Below, one piece after another: positions 1 to 5,696 of a stretch of 12,629 nt of DNA (the stretch's first letter is position 1; each line of letters starts with the position of its first letter). Source of the stretch: CAYOFK01 sp964403185 (GTDB lineage Bacteria > Bacteroidota > Bacteroidia > Bacteroidales > VadinHA17); contig CAYOFK010000089.1 in NCBI GenBank assembly GCA_964403185.1, forward strand, positions 1 to 12,629. Direction: 5' to 3'. A program made the translations under genes and the position numbers. Under the pieces are notes generated by a model, which did no database searches, had not been told where the DNA came from, and saw nothing but the letters and a program-made list of their open reading frames with translations.

Positions 1-170
1 CCCGGTGCGGGGATGGTGCGATGGATTGCAAAATCTGTGACAAAACCGGAAGGCATGGAATGCCGCATTATCTTCCACCACGGTGGGGCTGGATTCGGCC
101 GGCTATCAAACCCAGGTTCAACCCTTTGCAGTAGTGGGGTAAAACAACCGCGAAGTGGTCGCATGTGAGT
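1..170. other. Unassigned segment at window edge, no recognised gene
   Basis: I recognise no gene here. Plus frame 1 is open from the first base to a TGA at 166-168 (55 codons), and the minus strand is also open across the same stretch, so openness alone is weak evidence of coding. The segment seems more GC-rich than the neighbouring genes. It holds small hairpins: GGCAT/ATGCC at 52-56/60-64, CCAC/GTGG at 75-78/83-86 and GCGA/TCGC at 150-153/159-162. It could be the end of a truncated gene, a remnant, or structured intergenic DNA. No tRNA or tmRNA consensus fits. Confidence 0.3.
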
Positions 171-306
171 AAGGGGCTGTCTCAAAAGCAACATAATGGC
201 ATCATTCCGTACTTGATACGGAATCTTTGTAATGTGAAAATCAGGCTTTTATGGATTCCTGCTTTCGCAGGAATGATATGTAATCTGACTTTTGAGACAG
301 CCCCTT
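171..306. mobile_element. MITE-like element with 18-bp perfect terminal inverted repeats
   Basis: AAGGGGCTGTCTCAAAAG at 171-188 is perfectly mirrored by CTTTTGAGACAGCCCCTT at 289-306, enclosing 100 bp with no transposase. Inside are two local hairpins: ATTCCGTA/TACGGAAT (204-211/217-224) and ATTCCTGC/GCAGGAAT (255-262/267-274). The two hairpins also pair with each other: 201-208 with 270-277, and 220-225 with 254-259. The whole element can therefore fold either as one long cruciform or as two separate hairpins. This architecture is that of a non-autonomous miniature transposable element mobilised in trans by an IS with matching ends. From memory, ends beginning GGGGCTGTCTCAAAA occur on Bacteroidetes IS elements, but I cannot assign a family. 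No target-site duplication is obvious at the ends as drawn. Confidence 0.72.
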
Positions 307-332
307 TCAATTCTAACCGGCATCTTACTGTT

Positions 333-382
333 CCGGTCCGTAGTTGAACCTGTGCCCTGCGCCAACATCAATCACGGACCGG
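333..382. repeat. Inverted repeat (9-bp arms) downstream of miaA
   Basis: CCGGTCCGT at 333-341 is the perfect reverse complement of ACGGACCGG at 374-382, with a 32-nt loop. GTTG/CAAC (343-346/363-366) can extend the fold inside. It lies just past the miaA stop codon, between it and the MITE-like element, so it could act as a transcription end for miaA. There is no clear U-tract, so I call it an inverted repeat rather than a terminator. Confidence 0.45.
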
Positions 383-399
383 CATCACGGGTCTCCTGA

Positions 400-1335
400 T
401 CATACCAACTTTTTATATTTTGTACGCATCTGGTTCAAAATCAACCCTGATTTTTCCTCCATGGGCAGGAGGCCATCCACCCAGAAAATCTCAAATCCCC
501 GCTTTTCCATACCCCGGAACCATGTCATCTGTCGCTTTGCAAATTGATGAATGGCTGTTTCCAGCTTTGAAAACATCTGGTCGTACGTTAATTCTCCGGT
601 AATGTGCTGTGCGATAAACTTATACTCAAGACCATAATAAATAAGGCTGTCTATACCAACACCGGTTTCAATCAGGGCACGGACTTCTTCAACCATTCCC
701 CGCTTCAATCGTTGTTCCAGTCTTTGGGTGATCTGCCGGCGTCTGGCATCCCGGTCCACTAACACGCCCACTATAAAAGGGAATATATCCGGATAACCGG
801 ATCCGGTTTCCGGATGCCTGAGGTAATATTCTTCGATCTCAATGGCACGGATAAGTCTTTTTTGATTCAGGCTGTCGGTTGTATTGTGTGGTGTTTTGTA
901 TGATCTGAGTTTCTTAACCAGTTCCGGAATTTCCCTTCCTTCAAGTTCTTTCCGCAGTGCAGGATTTTCCGGAACCTTAATGAGTTTATAGCCACTCAAC
1001 ACAGCTTCGATGTACATTCCGGTACCCCCACAGAGTACCGGAATTTTATTTTCAGATCTGATGAGATTAAAAGCGTTCAGGAAATCACGCTGATATTCAT
1101 ATACATTATACCGGTATCCGGCATCAACAATATCCAGAAGATGGACTTTAAGCTGTGTATTCTGCACCTTGTAATCCTGGTAATCCTTTCCTGTTCCCAG
1201 GTTCATACCCCTGTAAACCTGCCTGGAATCTGCACTGATGATATCTGTTTTTAAGTGAAATGCAAGTTCAGCAGCCAACCGGGTTTTACCGGTGGCTGTT
1301 GGTCCCAGGATTGTAATAAGGTTTATAGAGGCCAT
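400..1335 (-). CDS. miaA: tRNA dimethylallyltransferase MiaA
   Basis: Transfers a dimethylallyl group from DMAPP to N6 of A37 in tRNAs that read codons starting with U, the first step of i6A/ms2i6A synthesis; cytosolic. The 311 residues match the family length. Visible motifs are the P-loop GPTATGKT (11-18), the DSRQVYRGMNLGTGK stretch (36-50, including the catalytic Asp of the family), GGTGMY (103-108), QKRLIRAIEI (158-167) and the C-terminal FAKRQMTWFRG (265-275). The GTGKDYxDY version of the second motif resembles MiaA of Bacteroidetes rather than the GTAKP form of proteobacteria. The ATG at 1333-1335 is the only ATG before an upstream in-frame stop at 1360-1362. It is divergent from smpB with 85 bp between the two starts. 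The assignment is secure. Confidence 0.96.
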   Translation of the reverse strand: MASINLITILGPTATGKTRLAAELAFHLKTDIISADSRQVYRGMNLGTGKDYQDYKVQNTQLKVHLLDIVDAGYRYNVYEYQRDFLNAFNLIRSENKIPVLCGGTGMYIEAVLSGYKLIKVPENPALRKELEGREIPELVKKLRSYKTPHNTTDSLNQKRLIRAIEIEEYYLRHPETGSGYPDIFPFIVGVLVDRDARRRQITQRLEQRLKRGMVEEVRALIETGVGIDSLIYYGLEYKFIAQHITGELTYDQMFSKLETAIHQFAKRQMTWFRGMEKRGFEIFWVDGLLPMEEKSGLILNQMRTKYKKLV

Positions 1336-1373
1336 GGATGCCAGGGAATTGGTACAGACTCACTTAGATCATA

Positions 1374-1381
1374 TAAATTTA
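1374..1381 (-). promoter_or_regulatory. Possible miaA -7 box (near match)
   Basis: On the minus strand this reads TAAATTTA, seven of eight positions of the Bacteroidetes -7 consensus TAnnTTTG. It sits about 40 bp ahead of the miaA ATG in the AT-rich divergent region. No convincing -33 TTTG is seen, and the octamer is palindromic, so the match is weak. Confidence 0.3.
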
Positions 1382-1383
1382 AT

Positions 1384-1391
1384 TAAATTTG
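1384..1391 (+). promoter_or_regulatory. Putative smpB -7 promoter box TAAATTTG
   Basis: TAAATTTG is an exact match to the Bacteroidetes primary-sigma -7 element TAnnTTTG. It lies 29 bp before the smpB ATG, which leaves a short leader. A matching -33 TTTG is not evident at the usual spacing. Confidence 0.5.
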
Positions 1392-1420
1392 TGCACCCCT
1401 GAAGCTGGTATTGGTGAATT

Positions 1421-1870
1421 ATGCAAACATCGATAAACATAAAGAACAAAAAGGCCTGGTTCAATTATGAGATCCTGGAGAAATTAACAGCCGGGATCCA
1501 ATTAAAAGGCACTGAGATCAAGTCCATTCGTATGGGTAAGGTGAGTCTCACCGATGCCTATTGCTTTTTTGAAGATCATGAACTCTACGTTCGAAATGTA
1601 TCCATTTCAGAATATATCCACAGGGGTTACACCCATCATGAGGTAGAAAGAGACCGGAAATTATTATTGAAGCGGAGGGAATTGAACAAACTCGAAAAAA
1701 AGGTAAATGAGAAGGGATTGACGATTGTCGTGCTTCGCATATTCATTAATGAAAGGGGTCTGGCCAAGCTTGAAATTGGACTTGCCCGTGGCAAGCGGGA
1801 ATATGATAAACGGGAAAACATCAGGAAAAAAGACCTGAAACGTGACCTTGACCGCTCCCTTAAGCAATGA
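1421..1870 (+). CDS. smpB: SsrA-binding protein SmpB
   Basis: Binds the tRNA-like domain of tmRNA and delivers it to stalled ribosomes for trans-translation and tagging of the incomplete protein. The 149 residues are close to the family's usual size. The N-terminal half is the beta-barrel core, starting with a K-N-KKAWFNYEI-type segment and containing LKGTEIKSIRMGKVSLTDAY (28-47). The HRGYTHH-type segment (67-73), the KLEIGLARGKREYDKRE run (about 116-132) and a Lys/Arg-rich tail that folds on the ribosome are also typical. The ATG at 1421 follows an exact -7 box at 1384-1391; there is no Shine-Dalgarno sequence, as usual in Bacteroidota. It is transcribed alone, away from miaA and towards the barrel gene at 2080-3414. 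The tmRNA gene itself was not found in the window. Confidence 0.97.
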   Translation: MQTSINIKNKKAWFNYEILEKLTAGIQLKGTEIKSIRMGKVSLTDAYCFFEDHELYVRNVSISEYIHRGYTHHEVERDRKLLLKRRELNKLEKKVNEKGLTIVVLRIFINERGLAKLEIGLARGKREYDKRENIRKKDLKRDLDRSLKQ

Positions 1871-1913
1871 AACAGTTTAACAATCCGGCATCCGGCCCCC
1901 ATAATCATAACAC

Positions 1914-1944
1914 TCCGTCGGCCCGTTTTCCGCGGTCCGACGGA
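1914..1944. repeat. GC-rich stem-loop in convergent gap after smpB
   Basis: TCCGTCGG (1914-1921) pairs with CCGACGGA (1937-1944). After one mismatch a further CCG/CGG pairing closes a 7-nt loop. It lies 44 bp past the smpB stop, in the 209-bp gap (1871-2079) between convergent genes, where a bidirectional transcription end is expected. No T-tract follows in either direction, so a Rho-type end or a REP-like palindrome are alternatives to a classical terminator. Confidence 0.5.
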
Positions 1945-1964
1945 TAAACCCAAATACCGGTCGG

Positions 1965-2008
1965 ACGGAATAAAGCCGGCGGACCGGACTACCTGCCCGG
2001 CATTCCGT
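1965..2008. repeat. Second nested stem-loop in the same convergent gap
   Basis: ACGGAAT (1965-1971) pairs with ATTCCGT (2002-2008). Inside it, after a 3-nt bulge, GCCGG (1975-1979) pairs with CCGGC (1997-2001). Together with the 1914-1944 stem it makes a GC-rich block that contrasts with the AT-richer flanking genes. The rest of the gap (2009-2079) shows no further structure and no credible ORF. Confidence 0.42.
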
Positions 2009-2079
2009 TCCAACAATCATACAGCCATGTGGAAAGTCAAATATTGATCTGCTGAATTTTACCTGTGGTTAATTTCTGC

Positions 2080-3414
2080 TCAGTCCTGGTTGAAATAAAA
2101 ATCAAGCATTTCATAAATGTCCTGAAGGGAGAGGAAGGTTTCAAAATCAAAATAGCTGGTGATGCCGTGCAACAATTCCTCAAAGGACAGGTAGTCGTCG
2201 CCATCCTGGTCAAAAGCCTTAAATTTCAAAGGCACCCCAACGGGTCTTGAAAGAATCTTTTCATCAGATTCCCTGGAAGTCATCAGGTAATACTCCCTAT
2301 CCGCTCTGTCGACGGCCATACCGGGTTTAAGCATTTCTCTAAGCACTGAATCCGGAATCTCACTACCCTGGTCATCAACAAATGCTGAAATCAGTGAATG
2401 TGGCTCTTTATCCAAATAATTTGGCACACCATCCCGGTCGTCATCAAGGGCACAACCCAGCGAATCCACATCTACACCAAAAGGTGTAGAGGGGCATTGG
2501 TCCCCGAAATCCAGAATCCAGTCATGATCAGAATTTCCGGTTAACAGATCGTCTGATTCATAATCGGCAAACATTTTTTCAACTGTAATGTATTCAGGTT
2601 CTGAGAAAAGATCAAAATGCAGGGAAATTGTTGAAAAGCTAAAAAAATCAGGATTTTTATCAGCCTGTACCCCCTGGCCTTTATGACTGACATTATCTAT
2701 CAGGTCGGTAGTGGTGATAAAAAATGCCGTTCCAACCCTCAGACTGACCCTGTCAGAAAGATTTGCATTAAAGCCTATCCCGATAGGGAAGGCCAATCCA
2801 AACTGGGAATAATCTCCCAGACCATACAGGTCCAGGCTGCGCAAGTCAGTTTCATAGACATAATTCCGGGAGATCAATTCATTATTACTGTTTCTGATGG
2901 TTCCGTCCTCATCATAGAGATACTCATTCCCCTGGTTGTCTAAGAGGTCTCCTTTCGCATTAAATTGCAGGGTTCCGATACCCACTTCCAGGAAGGGTGT
3001 CACCGTGAGGCGTTGTTTTCTGATCAAATTTGGAAAGTCATAATGCAGGTTCATTCCAAAGGATGTGATCTGGCTTCTGAAGTTCAGATTTCGTTCAACA
3101 CTTCTTTCATTACCGGTAAGTGTGCCCTTCATGGCATAAAAGTCAAATTTCCAGAAATGATTTTTATCCATATATGTTGAAACATATATTTTCCCTCCCG
3201 GCATTCCTCCCGCAAACAATCTGAAATTATCATTCACATCACCGAAGAAATGTAGTGTTCCTATACCGGCACCAATGACCGGTTTATAGACCCGGTTCTC
3301 GACCTTTTGCTCTTTAACCAGGAGGCTGTCAAAAAAATCTTCCTGACTGCTGGCAATAAATGGGAGCAGTAACACCGCACATATCAGGCTCAGGTATTTG
3401 GAAGGTTTTTTCAT
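2080..3414 (-). CDS. Outer-membrane beta-barrel protein with TSP3-like and EF-hand tail
   Basis: Not a family I can name precisely. Residue numbers here count from the upstream ATG at 3451-3453 (457 residues). I prefer the internal ATG at 3412-3414 (Met14), because MKKPSKYLSL... then starts a standard signal peptide with hydrophobic core about 20-35, ending near SSQ. Residues about 57-285 alternate in the way of an OmpA/porin-type outer-membrane barrel, with many Gly and aromatic residues. Residues 308-352 are Asp-rich and resemble thrombospondin type 3 repeats (DHDWILDFGDQCP, DDDRDGVPNYLD). A canonical EF-hand loop, DQDGDDYLSFEE, lies at 415-426. No OmpA peptidoglycan-binding domain follows. 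This suggests a surface-facing calcium-binding region on a barrel. It directly follows the SPOR-protein gene (26-bp gap, or 13-bp overlap if the upstream ATG is used), so the two are probably co-transcribed. Confidence 0.82.
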   Translation of the reverse strand: MKKPSKYLSLICAVLLLPFIASSQEDFFDSLLVKEQKVENRVYKPVIGAGIGTLHFFGDVNDNFRLFAGGMPGGKIYVSTYMDKNHFWKFDFYAMKGTLTGNERSVERNLNFRSQITSFGMNLHYDFPNLIRKQRLTVTPFLEVGIGTLQFNAKGDLLDNQGNEYLYDEDGTIRNSNNELISRNYVYETDLRSLDLYGLGDYSQFGLAFPIGIGFNANLSDRVSLRVGTAFFITTTDLIDNVSHKGQGVQADKNPDFFSFSTISLHFDLFSEPEYITVEKMFADYESDDLLTGNSDHDWILDFGDQCPSTPFGVDVDSLGCALDDDRDGVPNYLDKEPHSLISAFVDDQGSEIPDSVLREMLKPGMAVDRADREYYLMTSRESDEKILSRPVGVPLKFKAFDQDGDDYLSFEELLHGITSYFDFETFLSLQDIYEMLDFYFNQD

Positions 3415-3440
3415 AGATCCGGGTAGACGGTTCCGGGGAT

Positions 3441-4790
3441 TTATTTTATCCATTTTTGTCGGGTCAGCCTTAAGGCTTCCTTCACGGGAATTCTTCCATC
3501 ATCCCGGTATGCAGTTACAAAAGCTTCATGAATACCGGTCTCTGAGGCAAGCTTTTTAATAAATGCACGGGCATCTTTGTATTCTTTAAATGACCCGGTG
3601 GTATATTTAAATAACCCCTGGTGTTCTTCCCTGTAAATCTCACCCAGGTTGTATTGAGCAAAATGGCGTTCGGCAGCCAGGGGTTTGCTTGTGGCAATTA
3701 GCTGGACCCGGAAGTAGATGCCATCCTGCGGTGGCAGGGGTTTGCTGACCACTTTAGTAGGCTTTGGTTCCGGCTGTGTCCGTTGCGGAACTTTTGTCTC
3801 AGGTTTTTTTTGCGGTGGAGCCTGGTATGAAGGAACCGAAGTAATGGATGTTTTTCCGGATGCATCATCAGCCATAAATGTTTTTATGACTCCGGCAAGT
3901 TGGTTTTCCGACATGGTATGTAATGCGAATTTTTCTTGTATGATCGGAATGGTACTCACCTCATCATTCATCATGTAGGAAAAAATACCCTCAATTTCCG
4001 GGGCTTGCACAGAGGTTCCCGAAGTAGGTATTACTTTGTAGGACACCAGGAAAAAAGGTTCGGCCGGCATTTTCATCCATAAGAACTTTGCAATGCCCCT
4101 TTTAAACGAAAAAATTGCACCTTTTCCTTCAACATTCTCAGCAGCGAATCCTTCCGGGATGGTTTCCTCAACTCTGGCAAGCTTTTGAACAAGGCCCCTG
4201 CTGACCAAAACACTGACGATCCAGCCATCTGATGCTTCTGATAAATACGGGACTTCCCTGAAGGCGGCCACATCCAGGACATCTCCGGGTTGTTGTGAAG
4301 ATTCAGCCCTTCCCGAAAAAGCATACACATCAACTATCCCGGCCGGATCAGTATTTGGAGCCGGTTGAATCAACAAAGTTTTCGGCCCCAAATTTATTTC
4401 ATCCCTGTCATTATCAATAATATAGGAGAATTTTCCGGCAACTTCGAGCGGTCCTTTCACAAACTGGCTGGTTGTAAGTTTGTATTTAATTTCCAGTTCG
4501 CTTTTGGAAGGCAGATTTAACCAGATAATGTTAACTTTTCCTTCAGAAAAACTGAAATCGGCTCCCGCCGATTCAACAGCGGCAATGGAAACTGCTTCGG
4601 GGAAGGATTGTTGTATCCGGGCAAATCCTGTCAGGTTCCCTTTATTGATACGAATGCTCACCTCAACAGGCTGACCTGCAATACTTTCCTGCGGCAGGTC
4701 AATGAGAGCCCTAACGCCCTGAGCCATAATAAGAGAGGGCAACAAAAGAACACTAACTGACAGGCACAAGAAAATGGTTCGTTTTTTCAT
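3441..4790 (-). CDS. Secreted SPOR-domain protein with duplicated ectodomain
   Basis: Exported envelope protein of 449 residues. It has a signal peptide at 1-23 (MKKR, hydrophobic core, cleavage near IMAQ). Two homologous segments lie at about 41-135 and 189-283. They align almost without gaps at an offset of 148 residues, sharing VS (44-45/192-193), AR (57-58/205-206), PE, FSF (79-81/227-229), Trp90/Trp238 and FSY (121-123/270-272). A Pro/Lys/Gln-rich linker (323-356) leads to a C-terminal SPOR-like domain (357-435: YFRVQL, GLFKYTTGSF, KDARAFIKKL, AFVTAYRDD). SPOR domains bind denuded glycan strands of peptidoglycan, so this protein probably sits on the wall in the periplasm. The duplicated units look like beta-sandwich (DUF11/cohesin-like) modules, an inference from pattern only. 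It heads a pair with the barrel gene downstream. The ATG at 4788-4790 is followed at once by the signal peptide. Confidence 0.85.
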   Translation of the reverse strand: MKKRTIFLCLSVSVLLLPSLIMAQGVRALIDLPQESIAGQPVEVSIRINKGNLTGFARIQQSFPEAVSIAAVESAGADFSFSEGKVNIIWLNLPSKSELEIKYKLTTSQFVKGPLEVAGKFSYIIDNDRDEINLGPKTLLIQPAPNTDPAGIVDVYAFSGRAESSQQPGDVLDVAAFREVPYLSEASDGWIVSVLVSRGLVQKLARVEETIPEGFAAENVEGKGAIFSFKRGIAKFLWMKMPAEPFFLVSYKVIPTSGTSVQAPEIEGIFSYMMNDEVSTIPIIQEKFALHTMSENQLAGVIKTFMADDASGKTSITSVPSYQAPPQKKPETKVPQRTQPEPKPTKVVSKPLPPQDGIYFRVQLIATSKPLAAERHFAQYNLGEIYREEHQGLFKYTTGSFKEYKDARAFIKKLASETGIHEAFVTAYRDDGRIPVKEALRLTRQKWIK

Positions 4791-4829
4791 TTTCTTAATG
4801 AATTGGGTTGGTTATTGAGTCTGATTATT

Positions 4830-4849
4830 ACAATAATAACGATTATTGT
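4830..4849. promoter_or_regulatory. AT-rich palindrome upstream of the SPOR-protein gene
   Basis: ACAATAAT (4830-4837) and ATTATTGT (4842-4849) form a perfect 8-bp inverted repeat with a 4-base centre. It lies 40 bp before the ATG of the SPOR-protein gene and 52 bp past the stop of the LOG-family gene. It could be an operator in the promoter region or a weak stem-loop after the LOG gene. There is no U-run after it on the minus strand, which favours a protein-binding site. No exact TAnnTTTG box is present in this gap. Confidence 0.3.
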
Positions 4850-4901
4850 TAAAACCTGAAAGAGAGTCCTGGTCTGAGCCTGTTAATAACTTTCCGGAAA
4901 A

Positions 4902-5609
4902 TCAGAAATTCGGACTCAAAAGGTACCGTGAATAGAAGCTGTCGATATACTTTACTGCATCCTCTGCCGTATCTACAAGATCAAAAAGATCAAGATCCTC
5001 TTCAGAGATGTTTTTCTCATCCTTAAGCATGACTTCCTTTACCCATTTGATCAGTCCTCCCCAATACTCTGAACCCACCAGGATTATCGGGAACTTTCCT
5101 ATCTTCTCCGTTTGTATCAAAGTAATGGCTTCAAAGAGTTCATCAAAGGTTCCGAATCCCCCGGGAAGTACAATAAAACCCTGTGCATACTTCATAAACA
5201 TAACCTTTCTGACAAAAAAATGATCAAAAGTGATGAGTTTATCGGGATCAATAAACAAATTTGCAGATTGTTCAAAAGGGAGATCAATATTGATCCCCAC
5301 GGATCTCCCTTTTCCTTTCCTGGCTCCCATATTTGCCGCTTCCATAATACCGGGGCCACCGCCGGTTATCACTCCATAACCTTTTTGTGTTAATAAGTAT
5401 GCAATATTTTCGGCCAGTTTGAAATATTTTGATTCCGGTCCGGTTCTGGCCGAACCAAAAATGGACACGCAGGGACCAATCCTGGACAGTTTTTCAAACC
5501 CTTCAACAAATTCAGCCAGAATTTTAAATACTTTCCATGAATCCCTGGAGTGAAGTTCATTCCAGGTTTTGGATTCAAAGGCTTTTTTCACTTTATCTTC
5601 ATTTGACAT
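4902..5609 (-). CDS. LOG-family (TIGR00730) Rossmann-fold protein
   Basis: Member of the LOG / lysine-decarboxylase-like family. Many members hydrolyse the N-glycosidic bond of nucleoside 5'-monophosphates (cytokinin riboside monophosphates or AMP), releasing base and ribose 5-phosphate. Key motifs are SIFGSAR (49-55), GGGPGIMEA (83-91), the Arg134-Lys135 pair in FFVRKVMF, and PGGFGTFDE (149-157), which carries the catalytic Glu157 of the family motif PGGxGTxxE. At 235 residues it is longer than minimal LOG proteins, with an extra N-terminal segment of about 45 residues. The ATG at 5607-5609 has a possible GGAG about 12 bases ahead. Gaps of 87 bp upstream and 111 bp downstream make its operon membership unclear. 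The actual substrate cannot be read from sequence. Confidence 0.9.
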   Translation of the reverse strand: MSNEDKVKKAFESKTWNELHSRDSWKVFKILAEFVEGFEKLSRIGPCVSIFGSARTGPESKYFKLAENIAYLLTQKGYGVITGGGPGIMEAANMGARKGKGRSVGINIDLPFEQSANLFIDPDKLITFDHFFVRKVMFMKYAQGFIVLPGGFGTFDELFEAITLIQTEKIGKFPIILVGSEYWGGLIKWVKEVMLKDEKNISEEDLDLFDLVDTAEDAVKYIDSFYSRYLLSPNF

Positions 5610-5696
5610 AGATGCGACTCCTGGTTTATATTACTGAATGAAATTAAGAAAGTGATCCGTTACTATCAGCTATGCAGCTATTCTGTAATTAGTAAG

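Noticed and set aside
83..125. Possible tmRNA 5' end (GGTGGGGCTGGATTCGG), suggested by the nearby smpB
   Set aside because: The resemblance is limited to a few bases. No tRNA-like T-arm, tag ORF or CCA end follows in the next 300 bp, and the T-stem does not pair in either orientation.
165..347. 60-codon open frame on the plus strand
   Set aside because: It runs through the MITE-like element, and its translation is just the inverted repeats and internal hairpins read as codons.
1636..2016. 126-codon open frame on the minus strand
   Set aside because: It lies mostly antisense to smpB, is rich in Arg/Ser/Phe from reversed Lys/Glu codons, and has no family features.
5667..5681. CAGCTAT-G-CAGCTAT direct repeat between the LOG and propeller genes
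   Set aside because: Only two 7-bp units, no promoter-like placement, easily chance in an 87-bp gap.
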